Origin: Hydrogenispora ethanolica
Lineage (GTDB): Bacteria; Bacillota; UBA4882; UBA8346
Assembly: GCF_004340685.1 (NCBI RefSeq)
Contig: NZ_SLUN01000002.1
Coordinates: 1-64,000 of the forward strand
Length of the DNA stretch: 64,000 nucleotides
Direction: 5' to 3'
Made by a program: the position numbers and the translations under genes. Positions 18,102 through 27,713 of this stretch are shown here, in pieces (within the stretch, counting starts at the first letter, position 1; every line of letters starts with the position of its first letter). Below the pieces are notes generated by a model. The model saw nothing but the letters and a program-made list of their open reading frames with translations, searched no databases and was not told the origin of the DNA.

Positions 18102-19391
18102 TTACTTGATAGTCAGATCCGGCAGCCTGTTCTTCAGCTCGGCGATTAATTTTTGCATCGCGTCGTTCACGGTCATCCCGGGGTCATTGTTCAGGCTGGT
18201 GGTGATCAAGTCCAGCGAATCCTTGATCAAATTGTCATACTTGGTCATGGGCCGGATCTTGATCCGCGGCGCGACCTGGGTGGTCCAGAACTTCCCGAGA
18301 TCCTGGCCGGCGAACCAGTCATCCTTGATCGAGGCAAAGCCGGGATCGGCGTAGGCGGCCTTATACGAGGTGAGGAAGCCCACTTCCCGAGCGGCCTTGG
18401 CCCCTTCCACGCTTAAGGTGGCGAACTTGACGAACTCCCACGCCGCCAACTTATGCTTGCACTGCTTGGAGATTCCGAGGGTGGTGCCGCCCCAGCTGAA
18501 GTTGCCGCCGGGACAATTCATCAGCCCCCAATGGCCCTTGCCGTTTTTATCGTTGGGCTCGATCACATACTGCGGGCTCCAGATGGCGCAGCCAGCGAAG
18601 ATGTGTTTCCCCTGGCCGTACGAGGCATACCATGCCGGAGTCCACGGTTCCAGCTTGTCGAGGATCTGCGCGTCCCGGAATTGCACCACTTTGGCGAGGA
18701 CCGGCTTGAACAGGCGGGTCGCGTTGACCGTGCCCTTCACCACCCAGGGCGAGGGGTCTTGCTCGCGGATGATGTTTTTGATGTCGCCGATGCCCTGCAT
18801 CATGAAGACTTTCCCGCCGCTCTTCGCCCGGACTTCCTTGCCTTTCTTGATGAAGGCGTCCCAATCCGGCAGCAGCTTGGCGAGTTTGTCGGGATCGTCG
18901 GTCCCCAGGTATTCTTGGGCCAGATCGCGGCGGTACGCCATGGCGGCCGGGTTGATCCCCTGCTCGATCCCGCAGATCTCCCCTTTGGAGTTCTTCATGA
19001 TCGGGAGCAGGTAGGAAAAGACCGCTTTGGGATCCATCCGGTAGGGCGGCTTGTTCAGCGCCTCCCACATATCCAGCTCGAAGGCGCGGCCCCGCGAGTC
19101 GATGATGGCCCAGGGAATGTCCGGCAGCGGCGTTCCAGCGGCCAGGCTGGTCTGCTCTTTCTGCAGGTAATCGCCGTTGGCGACCGGCGTATATTCGAAC
19201 TTGATATTGGGGTAGATCTTGTTGAACGCCGCGGTGACGTGATTCCAATAATTTTCATCCCAGCCCCAGGTGGTCAGGGTGCAGCGATAATCCTTGGGAA
19301 TTCCGGCCGCTCCTTCCACCGCCCCCAGACTGCCCAGGAGCAGTACCAGTAAGCATACGCCGAGCATCAACTGCCATTTCACTTTTGGCAT
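18102..19391 (-). CDS. Sugar ABC transporter extracellular binding protein (CUT1)
   Basis: 429 residues from ATG 19391 (GGAGG nine bases upstream). A signal peptide (MPKVKWQLMLGVCLLVLLLG, cleavage near residue 25-28) precedes a family-1 solute-binding fold: TTWGWDENYWNHVTAAFNKIYPNIKFEY at the start and GHWGLMNCPGGNFSWGGTTLGISK in the second lobe. No lipobox Cys is obvious. With the two permeases and the GH35 enzyme it probably binds a galactoside. It is the first transporter gene after YesMN. Confidence 0.92.
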   Translation of the reverse strand: MPKVKWQLMLGVCLLVLLLGSLGAVEGAAGIPKDYRCTLTTWGWDENYWNHVTAAFNKIYPNIKFEYTPVANGDYLQKEQTSLAAGTPLPDIPWAIIDSRGRAFELDMWEALNKPPYRMDPKAVFSYLLPIMKNSKGEICGIEQGINPAAMAYRRDLAQEYLGTDDPDKLAKLLPDWDAFIKKGKEVRAKSGGKVFMMQGIGDIKNIIREQDPSPWVVKGTVNATRLFKPVLAKVVQFRDAQILDKLEPWTPAWYASYGQGKHIFAGCAIWSPQYVIEPNDKNGKGHWGLMNCPGGNFSWGGTTLGISKQCKHKLAAWEFVKFATLSVEGAKAAREVGFLTSYKAAYADPGFASIKDDWFAGQDLGKFWTTQVAPRIKIRPMTKYDNLIKDSLDLITTSLNNDPGMTVNDAMQKLIAELKNRLPDLTIK

Positions 19392-19496
19392 CCTCTTTAT
19401 CCTCCCTCTTTCGGCATGGCGCCTGATTTGCAGGTCCATTGTACCATTGGCCGGACCTTTCCGGCGGTTCAGATTCCGATGATTTTGTTCAAATTC

Positions 19497-21263
19497 CTAT
19501 GATGCGGCTGCGTGAAAAGGGATTGTCACCACGACCCGGGTGCCCCGGCCGGCTGCGCTGGTGATTTGCAGGTCCGATCCGGCCCCGTAGAGATAGCGGA
19601 GCCGGTCCCGGATGTTGGCGATGCCGATCGATCGCAGCCGGCTCCCCTGCTCGAGAATGGTTTCGCCGCTGAGCAACCGGGCGATCAGGTCCGGCTCCAT
19701 GCCGACGCCGTTGTCGCTGACGGTGATCTCCAGCTCCTCGCCCCGCCGCGCCACGGTCACGCCGATGATCCCTTTCCCCTCCAGCGGGTAGACCCCATGC
19801 AGCAACGCATTCTCCACCAATGGCTGGATAATGGTTTTGGGGATGGGGTGATCGAGCAAGTCGTCCGCCACCCGCCAGGTCAGTTCGAAACGATCCCGGT
19901 ACCGGTATTGCTGGATCGTCACATAATGATTGACGATCTCCATTTCCTGCCGCACCGGAACCAGCAGTCCCTCGCTGCCCACCTGCACGCCGTCCTGGAG
20001 CACCCGGATGAACGAGTTCACCAGGTCGGCGATGTCCCGGTTCTTTTCCTTGCGGGCCAGATAGACGACGGAATTGAGGACATTGTAAATGAAATGCGGG
20101 TTGATCTGGGAGAGCAGGATATCGAATTCCAAACGGCGTTTGGCCTTCTCATCCTCGACCGACTTGGCCATCAGGTTGCGGAGGTCCCTGACCATCTGAT
20201 TGAAGCCGCCCGCCATCGTCTGCAGTTCATCGTGGCTGGCGATCTCCAGGGCAATGTCCAGGTTGCCGCCGGCCACCCGATTCATGGCCGCGGTCAATTG
20301 GGTGATCGGCCGGGTGATCCTTAGGATCAACGGCAGGACCACCATGATAATCAAAACCAGGCTGACCAGGGTAAAGATCAGGAAGAAGTAGACCAAAAAG
20401 CCGATCCGGTGGAACAGCTTTTGGCCGGATGTAAAGGATACCAGCCGCCAGCCGTTGCTCAACGATTGGTTGACGATCCAATATCCCGAGGGCCGCTCGA
20501 TCACTTGGTAGCTCCGGGCGGGATCCCACCGGACGCCGCCCAGCCCCTGACGGTCGCCGCCCGGCGCCGGCTTTCGAAAGAGTAACCCGTTCCCCGGACT
20601 GAGCCAGTAGAAGGCGTCGTACTCTTCGATGTTCAGCTTCAGATACGCGATGAAATGATTCAGATAAATGTTGAGGATCAGGTGGCCCGTCACCCGGTCG
20701 GGCCGGTCCATATTGCGGAACTGCCCGACGCAGCTCACCACCTCGGCGGTCGGGGTGCCGTGGTTGACATTGGGGATCCGGTACGGTCCGCTGAAATAAA
20801 ACGGCCGGTCCGCCGCCTCTCCCTTGAGATCCCCGGCCTGGGCCAGATCGGCGATGCGCACCGGCGCGAAATGGCCCTGGGTCATCCAGACCAGGCCGTC
20901 GCCGCAGACGACCGCCGCGCTATGAATATCCTCCCGCAGAAACACCTGATTGTTGATGAATTCCATTTCTCTCCGGGCCCGGGCGATCTGCTCGTACACG
21001 CTGGCGTAGCGAGTCCGTTGGATGAAATCCTGCATCTCGGGGTCGATAATGATGCTGGTGGCCAGCTTCTGGATGTCCTTAATCTGATATTCGAGATGCT
21101 GGGCGATCTGGTCCAGTTTGACGCGGTCGTCCTGAATCGCTTTTTCTTTGAAGATCTTTTGGAAGTAGACATAGGCGAAGGTGCCGCTGGCCAGGAGCGA
21201 AACGGCCACCACCAGACCCGTGGCAGTCAGGATTTTGGCTTTAATCCCGAGGCGCACCGGCAT
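19497..21263 (-). CDS. YesM-type sensor histidine kinase
   Basis: 588 residues. A membrane helix at about 10-32, a large extracytoplasmic Cache-like sensor (about 33-295), a second helix (about 298-325), a HAMP domain, then the His_kinase domain with phospho-acceptor LSQINPHFIYNVLNSVVYLARKE and HATPase motifs QPLVENALLHG and DNGVGM. It overlaps the response regulator gene by 23 bases. YesM/YesN pairs usually switch on neighbouring CUT1 operons, here the galactoside importer and GH35 gene. Confidence 0.93.
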   Translation of the reverse strand: MPVRLGIKAKILTATGLVVAVSLLASGTFAYVYFQKIFKEKAIQDDRVKLDQIAQHLEYQIKDIQKLATSIIIDPEMQDFIQRTRYASVYEQIARARREMEFINNQVFLREDIHSAAVVCGDGLVWMTQGHFAPVRIADLAQAGDLKGEAADRPFYFSGPYRIPNVNHGTPTAEVVSCVGQFRNMDRPDRVTGHLILNIYLNHFIAYLKLNIEEYDAFYWLSPGNGLLFRKPAPGGDRQGLGGVRWDPARSYQVIERPSGYWIVNQSLSNGWRLVSFTSGQKLFHRIGFLVYFFLIFTLVSLVLIIMVVLPLILRITRPITQLTAAMNRVAGGNLDIALEIASHDELQTMAGGFNQMVRDLRNLMAKSVEDEKAKRRLEFDILLSQINPHFIYNVLNSVVYLARKEKNRDIADLVNSFIRVLQDGVQVGSEGLLVPVRQEMEIVNHYVTIQQYRYRDRFELTWRVADDLLDHPIPKTIIQPLVENALLHGVYPLEGKGIIGVTVARRGEELEITVSDNGVGMEPDLIARLLSGETILEQGSRLRSIGIANIRDRLRYLYGAGSDLQITSAAGRGTRVVVTIPFHAAAS

Positions 21264-22815
21264 TCCCGCCTTCCTTGTAATCCAGGGGAAAAACCCCGGT
21301 CACTTTATGAAAAACCTGGCTGAAATACTGGCTGCTCTTGTAACCGACCAGTTTGGCGACTTCATGGACCTTATGCTCCCCCCGTTGCAGCAGTCCTTTG
21401 GCCGCGGCGATCCGGCAGTCGGTCAGGTATTCCACCAGCGTCCGCCCGGTCTCCTTTTTAAAGAGCTGACTCAGATAGACGCCGCTGATCCCCAGGGCCC
21501 GGGCCACGGTTTCAATGGCGATATCCTCCCGGTAATGCTGTTGCAGATAGGCGACGGCCTGTTGCACCCTGCGGGAGTAGCGGCCGGCCGGATGGCGCTC
21601 GGCGTCGCGGGCCGCCTCTTGGAACCGGGCGGCGAACCATTCCGGGAGATCGGCGCTGCAATAGCACTCCCCGACATCCAGAAGACCCCGGCGGTGCAGT
21701 TCGGTCAAGGGCGGCAGGCCATGGGCGGCCCGGTACTCCTGGAGCAGATTCAGCCAGCGGCGGCAGAGCGCCGTCAGGCCGGGCAGGTTCCACCGGGGCC
21801 GGCAGGCCCGTTCCAAATCGGCCGCGACGGTCCGCCGCAACGTGTCCCGGTCGGCGACATCCGGCATGGCGGGCGGTTCCGGGCCGGGCATTTGCGGCTG
21901 AAGGCCGGCATGGTCGATCCACGGCAGCAGATCGTCCAGGTAACAGACCCGTTCCCTTCCCCAAAAGACCGCATATTGAAAAGCTTGGGCCAGCGGCTGG
22001 AACCAAGCGGCCAACCCCGTCAGATCCGGGCTAGTCCGGCTGATCAGTATCGAAAAGCTGCCGCTATTTCCCTCCCGGAGGCGCGCCTGGAGCCTGATCC
22101 CCAACCCGCAAAGCCCGCCCCGCAATTCGGATTGGCTGTGAACCGGGGATAAAACGGCCACCACCGCTCCCAATGAATCCAGCATCGCGCTCTCGCAGCG
22201 GTGAATCCCGGCCGGGAGCTCCTCCGGCCCCAGCTCCAGTCCGGAACCGGCCCAACCGGCCTTTTCGTCCCGGAACTCCGGGAAAAAAGGCTGATCGCTG
22301 CGGATTAACAGCAGGGCATAATGAAACGTCCCTTCCGGAATCCGCAACGCTTTCCGCGCCACCGAATCCGCCATCTTCTCCCCGCTCAACAGCTGCTTTA
22401 TCAGCTCCTGTTTCAAGATGACCCGGGCCCGTTCCTCATCCTCGATCTCGGCTTTGATCCGGCGCAACTCTTTGGCCAGACTCTCGCCGTCAAGCTCGTG
22501 CTTTACCAGGTACTTCGAAACGCCGAGTTCCAAGGCTTGCTTGGCATATTCAAAGTCCTTATAGGCAGTCAGCAAGACGATCTTCACCGGATTCCCCCGG
22601 GCGAGCACTTTCCGGCTGAAGGCCAGTCCATCCAAGACCGGCATCCGGATATCGACGAAGATCAGGTCCGGTTGGCACTCCCGGTACAGATCCAGCGCCT
22701 TGAGACTATGGGTGGCGGTCGCCACGATTTCAAAACCATAGCGCTCCCAGGGAAGCAACTGCGCCAAGTCCTCAACGGCCAGAATTTCATCATCGACGAT
22801 CATCACCTTGAGCAA
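21241..22815 (-). CDS. YesN-type response regulator with AraC DNA-binding domain
   Basis: 524 residues: receiver domain with phospho-Asp in DLIFVDIRMPVLDG and Lys in YLVKHELDG, a variable 250-residue middle, and a C-terminal AraC HTH pair (IETVARALGISGVYLSQLFKKETGRT and VHEVAKLVGYKSSQYFSQVFHKVTG). First gene of the operon running to the GH35 gene; likely activates the binding-protein promoter downstream. Confidence 0.93.
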   Translation of the reverse strand: MLKVMIVDDEILAVEDLAQLLPWERYGFEIVATATHSLKALDLYRECQPDLIFVDIRMPVLDGLAFSRKVLARGNPVKIVLLTAYKDFEYAKQALELGVSKYLVKHELDGESLAKELRRIKAEIEDEERARVILKQELIKQLLSGEKMADSVARKALRIPEGTFHYALLLIRSDQPFFPEFRDEKAGWAGSGLELGPEELPAGIHRCESAMLDSLGAVVAVLSPVHSQSELRGGLCGLGIRLQARLREGNSGSFSILISRTSPDLTGLAAWFQPLAQAFQYAVFWGRERVCYLDDLLPWIDHAGLQPQMPGPEPPAMPDVADRDTLRRTVAADLERACRPRWNLPGLTALCRRWLNLLQEYRAAHGLPPLTELHRRGLLDVGECYCSADLPEWFAARFQEAARDAERHPAGRYSRRVQQAVAYLQQHYREDIAIETVARALGISGVYLSQLFKKETGRTLVEYLTDCRIAAAKGLLQRGEHKVHEVAKLVGYKSSQYFSQVFHKVTGVFPLDYKEGGNAGAPRD

Positions 22816-22954
22816 CCCGCTCCCTCCCTCCTGGCTCTTGAATCCATTTTAAGAAATTGTTGCCTTTTTGTAAAGAAATGGCTGAATCCGGTTTTCCGTT
22901 TCGCAAGGCTTGCCGAAACCGGCGAGCGGACGCCAGAGCCGCCCTTATGGACGT

Positions 22955-22984
22955 AAAAAAGCTGCCTCATCATGTCGAGGCAGC
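22955..22984 (-). terminator. Terminator of the Tyr-rich LysM gene
   Basis: GCTGCCTC (22961-22968) pairs with GAGGCAGC (22977-22984); the minus-strand T6 run corresponds to A-run 22955-22960. Confidence 0.85.
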
Positions 22985-23017
22985 CTTCGGTATTCGCAGC
23001 TACTTTTCAATTCACGA

Positions 23018-23335
23018 TTAGTAGTACGGCCAAGAATAGGGATAAACGGGTTGGTAGGGATAGGTTTGGTAAGGATAGGGCTGGTAGTAATATGGCCTAA
23101 AATAAGGATAAGGCCGATACCGCCGCGGATAGAACCTCCGCCGGTAACGTTGCTCCTGCTGCAGGTTCGACGAATCGATCCAGATAGTCTGCCCTACCTG
23201 TAAATTATACGGGCTGAGTCCGGGGTTGACAGCCATAATCTCTTCAACCGTCGTATCATGTTCATCAGCAATATCCCATAAAGTATCATCAGGCTGGATC
23301 ACATATTGAACTAATTCCCGTTGTTCTGCTGACAT
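23018..23335 (-). CDS. Small LysM protein with Tyr/Pro-rich tail
   Basis: 105 residues from ATG 23335 (GAGGTG upstream; a GTG three codons earlier overlaps that site). One LysM domain, YVIQPDDTLWDIADEHDTTVEEIMAVNPGL, then a 45-residue tail made largely of Tyr, Pro, Arg and Gln with PYPYQ repeats. No signal peptide. LysM proteins without signals are known from spore coats and inclusion bodies of Bacillota; the tail could be cross-linked or surface-binding. A second LysM gene lies at 31.5 kb. Confidence 0.85.
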   Translation of the reverse strand: MSAEQRELVQYVIQPDDTLWDIADEHDTTVEEIMAVNPGLSPYNLQVGQTIWIDSSNLQQEQRYRRRFYPRRYRPYPYFRPYYYQPYPYQTYPYQPVYPYSWPYY

Positions 23336-23520
23336 CTCTTTCACCTCGTTTGTGGGCTTTTGGTATATCTTATGCTAAAAGCCGGACTTTGGATTTGGGA
23401 CATTGACACAATTATCCGACTATCCGACAGCCGCAATTATTCTTTTGGGTGGAGCGTTACTCTCCGGAGAATTGCCAAATTCGACCGCTCCTGAAACGGG
23501 TGAAAACCGGCAAATTAAAA

Positions 23521-23552
23521 AACCGCGCCTTAAAATCCGGTGCGGTTTTTTT
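23521..23552. terminator. Bidirectional hairpin terminator
   Basis: AACCGCGCC (23521-23529) pairs with GGTGCGGTT (23539-23547), with an A-run before and T7 after. No plus-strand gene precedes it; on the minus strand it would stop transcripts leaving the aldolase gene. Confidence 0.7.
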
Positions 23553-23632
23553 ATGGGGCGTCCTTGCTGGATCCGAGGCTTCTGAGTAAGCGCTCCAACC
23601 CTTGAAATCTCTTTTAAAAGTCCGGCGAGGTC

Positions 23633-23853
23633 TCCTGAGCCTTGGGCGAGGTCTCCCGAGCCTTGGGCGAGGTCTCCCGAGCCTTGGGCGAGGTCTCCCG
23701 AGCCTTGGGCGAGGTCTCCCGAGCCTTGGGCGAGGTCTCCCGAGCCTCTCCCGAGCCTTGGGCGAGGTCTCCCGAGCCTTGGGCGAGGTCTCCCGAGCCT
23801 TGGGCGAGGTCTCCCGAGCCTTGGGCGAGGTCTCCCGAGCCTTGGGCGAGGTC
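23633..23853. repeat. Near-perfect 21-bp tandem array B
   Basis: Ten almost identical 21-bp units (core GAGCCTTGGGCGAGGTC), five on each side of an 11-bp partial unit at 23738-23748. Partial units extend it to about 23621-23872. It lies in the 656-base gap between the LysM gene and the aldolase gene. All frames are open because of the period, spelling heptads such as ALGEVSR, but no start signal supports translation. Confidence 0.92.
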
Positions 23854-23991
23854 TCCCGAGCCCGAGAAAGTCTTTGGCCGTTCCCGGTCAAGGACTCCTG
23901 CTTCGCGGCAAGGGTTCCCGGTTAACCGGTCACGGAGCGGCCGGCTTCAATCCCGCTCCGGCAAGGCATGGTCCGGCGCGGCTTGCCTCGT

Positions 23992-24651
23992 TCAGTGCGC
24001 GCCCGGCAGCCGGGACTCCCGGATGGCTTGAATAAAGGCGGCGGCCGTCGCGGTCACGCGGTCAAAGCGTCCCCGGGCAACGGCCTCCCGGTCGATCAAC
24101 TCGCCGCCGACGCCCACCGCGGCCGCTCCGGCCCGGATGAACTCCCGGACATTGTCCAGCGACACCCCGCCGACGGGGACCAGCTTGACATGGCTCAAGG
24201 GGCCTTGCAGTTCCTTGAGGTATTGCGGCCCGGCCGAGCCGGCCGGAAAGATTTTAACGAAAGACGCCCCCAGCCGCCAGGCCTTTACGATCTCCGTGGC
24301 GGTGAAGACGCCGGGGACCACCGGAACCCCATGCAATTGGCCCAGCTGAACCACTGCCTCGTCCAAGTTGGGCGTCACCAGGAACCGGGCGCCGGCGGCG
24401 ATCACCGTCCGGGCGGCCATGACATCCAGGACCGTGCCCGCGCCGATCGCCATCTGCCTGCCGATCGGGTGCGCGTTAAGCGACTCGATCATCTGTAATA
24501 CGCCCGGTGTGTTGAAGGTAACCTCCATGGCGCGGATTCCGCCTTCATACAACGCCTCGGCGGTCCTGATTATCGTATCGGGCTGGCTACCCCGGATGAT
24601 GGCGATGATTCCGGTCTCGTTTATCCAGTGGACCGGATCGAGATCTGCCAT
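23992..24651 (-). CDS. KDPG/KDPGal aldolase
   Basis: 219 residues, the usual size for 2-dehydro-3-deoxy-6-phosphogluconate or -galactonate aldolase, which splits the phosphorylated keto-sugar acid into pyruvate and glyceraldehyde 3-phosphate. The conserved Glu is in GGIRAMEVTFNTP and the Schiff-base Lys in ASFVKIFPAG. GGAGGTGATC lies before the ATG. Third enzyme of a galactonate-type pathway with the two genes upstream; galactonate context favours the DgoA activity. Confidence 0.93.
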   Translation of the reverse strand: MADLDPVHWINETGIIAIIRGSQPDTIIRTAEALYEGGIRAMEVTFNTPGVLQMIESLNAHPIGRQMAIGAGTVLDVMAARTVIAAGARFLVTPNLDEAVVQLGQLHGVPVVPGVFTATEIVKAWRLGASFVKIFPAGSAGPQYLKELQGPLSHVKLVPVGGVSLDNVREFIRAGAAAVGVGGELIDREAVARGRFDRVTATAAAFIQAIRESRLPGAH

Positions 24652-24684
24652 TGTCGATCACCTCCGCAAAAATTTCATTCCTCG

Positions 24685-25668
24685 CTACCGTTTCAAAAGC
24701 GAAACATCCCCGGCCCGGTAGGCATCGATCTGTTCCCGGGTGGCCCAGGTGAAGTCGCCGTAATAAGTATTTTTCAATGTCATCATGGCGTTGCCGAGCT
24801 CTACGCCGAGCGCCGGACCGGACTCCAGAAAACCGGTCAGGAATCCGGCGGTAAAGGCATCCCCCGCGCCCAGGCGGTCCACGGTTACCAGCCGTCCCTG
24901 ATGCCCGGCGCCATACAGGCGGCCATCCGAAGCCGCGGCGATCCGCCACAACGATTCCTGATGGACCGGGTCATAGATCAGACAGACCGTGGCGACTCCC
25001 AACCGTTCCGCGATCCGCAGCGCCAGATCGTCCCCGGCGGGCTCCGTAAAACCCAGGACGTCGGCAGCGTCGCCGCCGGAGATGAACAGGATGTCCACAT
25101 ACGGAAAGTACTCCGCCAGCACCCGGCCGGCCGCGGCGGTATCCCAAAGTTTGCTGCGGTAATTGATGTCGAATGCCACCAGCTTGCCGAGGCGTTTGGC
25201 GGCGCGGACGGCATCCAGGGTCACCTGATGCGCCGCCGGACTCAAGGCAGGATTAATCCCGCTGGTCAAAAAGAGTTTCGTCTCCGCCAGAATCGCCGGC
25301 CAGTCAAAATCGGCCGGTGCCACATGGCAAAAGGCCGAATCCTTCCGGTCGTAGTAGGCCATGCCCGGCCGGGGCGGACTGCCGTTCTCAAAGAAGTAGA
25401 TCCCCTGGCGGTACTCGTCGGACCAGCGGATCCAGTCGGTGGCCACTCCTTGTTCCCGGCACTTGTTGTAGACCAGTTTCCCCAAGGGATTGGCGGCCAG
25501 TTTGGAGACATAGGAGGTCGCCAGCCCCAGCCTTTGAGCGGCCACGGCCACATTCAGCTCGCTTCCGGCCAAAAAAAGATTGAGCGGCCCGCCCTGCTCG
25601 ATTACTCCCGCGCCGGGGGGCGAGAGCCGGATCAATGTTTCACCAAAGCATACCAGGTCAACAGACAT
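24685..25668 (-). CDS. PfkB-family 2-keto-3-deoxy-sugar-acid kinase
   Basis: 327 residues: ribokinase-fold start VCFGETLIRLSPPG, substrate region GGPLNLFLAGSELNVAVAAQRLG and the catalytic DRLGAGDAFTAGFLTGF with the base Asp. This resembles KdgK, which phosphorylates 2-keto-3-deoxygluconate; between a galactonate dehydratase and an aldolase it probably acts on 2-keto-3-deoxygalactonate. Confidence 0.9.
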   Translation of the reverse strand: MSVDLVCFGETLIRLSPPGAGVIEQGGPLNLFLAGSELNVAVAAQRLGLATSYVSKLAANPLGKLVYNKCREQGVATDWIRWSDEYRQGIYFFENGSPPRPGMAYYDRKDSAFCHVAPADFDWPAILAETKLFLTSGINPALSPAAHQVTLDAVRAAKRLGKLVAFDINYRSKLWDTAAAGRVLAEYFPYVDILFISGGDAADVLGFTEPAGDDLALRIAERLGVATVCLIYDPVHQESLWRIAAASDGRLYGAGHQGRLVTVDRLGAGDAFTAGFLTGFLESGPALGVELGNAMMTLKNTYYGDFTWATREQIDAYRAGDVSLLKR

Positions 25669-25706
25669 TGCTGAACTCCCTTCAAGGTATAAAGGTATAT
25701 AAGGAA

Positions 25707-26825
25707 CTACCAGTCCGCCACCGAGCCGTCCTGGCGATCCCAGACGCGCGGCGTCTCCCAGTCCCCGGGATAGCGGAGGGCGTTCACTTTCTCATCATCC
25801 AGCTCGATGCCCAGGCCCGGCTTTTCGGAGATGGCGATGCAGCCGTCCACCATCCGGAAGGGTTCTTTCAGATACCCCTCTCCCAAGGTCACCTGTTCCT
25901 GAATCAGGAAGTTGGGAATGCAGGCATCGAGCTGCAGCGCGGCAGCCAACGAAATGGGCCCGAGCGGATTGTGGGGCGCCACCGCCATGTAATAACACTC
26001 GGCCATGGCGGCGATCTTCTTGCCCTCCAGAATCCCGCCAGCATGGCAGAGGTCCGGTTGGACGATGGCCACCGCCTGCTTCTCCAGCACCTGCCGGAAG
26101 CCCCACTTAGTGAAGAGCCGCTCCCCGGTGGCGATGGGGATCGTCGTCGAACGAGCGATCTCCACCATGGTATCGACGTTCTCGGGCAGGCAGGGTTCTT
26201 CAATAAACAGCGGGTAATAGGGTTCCAGCGCCTGGATCAACCGTTTGGCCAAAGCCGGGGAGAAACGGCCGTGAAAATCGATGGCGATATCCACTTCCTT
26301 GCCCACCGCCTCGCGCAGCGATTTAAACATGTGAACGCAGTTTTCGATGAAAGCTTGCGGCTCCATGAAGCGGATCGGCGCGTCAAAACTGAACTTCAAG
26401 GTCGTGAAGCCTCCGGCCAGCTTCTGTCGGGCATTGGCCACCAGCTCCTCGGCGGTGGCGCCGCCCAGATGGCTATAGATCCGGAAGCGGTCCCGCACCG
26501 CGCCGCCCAACAGCTGATAGACCGGGACGCCCAGCGATTTGCCGAGGATGTCCCACATCGCCTGCTCGATGCCGGAGATGGCGCTGGTCAGGACCGGGCC
26601 GCCCCGGTAGAAGCCGCCACGGTACAAGGCCTGCCAGTGATGCTCGATCCGTCGCGGATCCTGGCCGATCAAATAATTTTCGAACGCTTTGATGGTCGCG
26701 GCGACCGCGTGGGTATGCCCTTCGACGATGGGTTCGCCGTAACCGATCAAACCGGTATCGGTATGCATCTTCAAAAACATCCAGCGGGGTTTGACCATCA
26801 ACAGCTCTAATTGGGTGATCTTCAT
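25707..26825 (-). CDS. dgoD: D-galactonate dehydratase (enolase superfamily)
   Basis: 372 residues of the mandelate-racemase subgroup. GYGEPIVEGHTHAVAAT at the N-terminus and the closing WETPRVWDRQDGSVADW are characteristic of DgoD. Metal-ligand regions DIAIDFHGRFS, LFIEEPCLPEN and IATGERLFTKW are present, as is the catalytic-His region VAPHNPLGPISLAA. It makes 2-keto-3-deoxy-D-galactonate, the substrate of the next two enzymes. Confidence 0.9.
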   Translation of the reverse strand: MKITQLELLMVKPRWMFLKMHTDTGLIGYGEPIVEGHTHAVAATIKAFENYLIGQDPRRIEHHWQALYRGGFYRGGPVLTSAISGIEQAMWDILGKSLGVPVYQLLGGAVRDRFRIYSHLGGATAEELVANARQKLAGGFTTLKFSFDAPIRFMEPQAFIENCVHMFKSLREAVGKEVDIAIDFHGRFSPALAKRLIQALEPYYPLFIEEPCLPENVDTMVEIARSTTIPIATGERLFTKWGFRQVLEKQAVAIVQPDLCHAGGILEGKKIAAMAECYYMAVAPHNPLGPISLAAALQLDACIPNFLIQEQVTLGEGYLKEPFRMVDGCIAISEKPGLGIELDDEKVNALRYPGDWETPRVWDRQDGSVADW

Positions 26826-26867
26826 GCTGATTCCTCTTCTTTCCGTAATATTTGCGAAGCTTTCGAT

Positions 26868-27713
26868 TTATTGTTTGACCGCTCCCGCCGTCAAGCTGCT
26901 CACCAGGTATTTCTGGAGAAACAGAAAGAGGATGGTCAAGGGAACGCTGGCCACCAGCGATACGGCCATGATGTCATTCCAAGCGATGCGGTACTGGCCG
27001 ATCAATTGGCCGATCCCCACCGGCACGGTCTTCATATTTTCGGAGGTCGTCAGGATCATTGCGAACATATATTCATTCCAACCGACCAGGAAGGAATAGA
27101 TCGCCGTGGCGGCCAGCCCCGGCAGGGTCAACGGCAATAGGATCTGGGCAAAGGTGCGGAACTTGCCGCAGCCGTCGATGCTGGCGGCCGCATCCAGTTC
27201 CTTGGGGATGCCCTGAAAGTAGCCCAGCATCATCCAGGAGCAGAACGGGATTGTGAACGAAACGTAAGCCAGGGTCAAGCCGGTATAGGTATTGATCAAA
27301 CCCAGCGTGCGCATCACCTTGTAGTAGGGGATCAAGAGCATGATCGACGGAAACATCTGCGTGATCAACAGGAACGTCAGGAAAACGCCCTTGCCGCGAA
27401 ACTGAAAACGCGAAACGCCGTACCCCGCCAGCGCCGAGAAAGCCAGGGAGATCAGGGTCGCCGAAGCGACTACCACCAAGCTGTTCCAAAAATAGCCGCC
27501 GAACGGATAGTCCACCCAGATGCGGGAGAATGCCTCCCAGGTAATCACTTTGGGTATCCAGACCGGAGGAATGGTAAACATCTCTACCATGGTCTTCAGC
27601 GAGGTCGATACCATCCACAGGACCGGGACAATCACCGTCAGCGCGGCGAGGGTCAGGACCGAATAGGTCAGGGCGTAATTGGGGTGGTTCCCGCGTTTAA
27701 TCATCATCTTCAC
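26868..27713 (-). CDS. CUT1 ABC transporter permease (MalG-like)
   Basis: 281 residues, six helices, EAA loop LDAAASIDGCGKFRTFAQILLPLTLPG. Overlaps the upstream permease gene by 17 bases. Part of the IclR-controlled galactonate operon, so it may import a sugar acid or galactoside. Confidence 0.93.
   Translation of the reverse strand: MKMMIKRGNHPNYALTYSVLTLAALTVIVPVLWMVSTSLKTMVEMFTIPPVWIPKVITWEAFSRIWVDYPFGGYFWNSLVVVASATLISLAFSALAGYGVSRFQFRGKGVFLTFLLITQMFPSIMLLIPYYKVMRTLGLINTYTGLTLAYVSFTIPFCSWMMLGYFQGIPKELDAAASIDGCGKFRTFAQILLPLTLPGLAATAIYSFLVGWNEYMFAMILTTSENMKTVPVGIGQLIGQYRIAWNDIMAVSLVASVPLTILFLFLQKYLVSSLTAGAVKQ

Noticed and set aside
23621-23872. Possible CRISPR array
   Set aside because: Units are contiguous 21-mers with no spacers and no cas genes nearby; the same holds for the arrays at 51204 and 41955.
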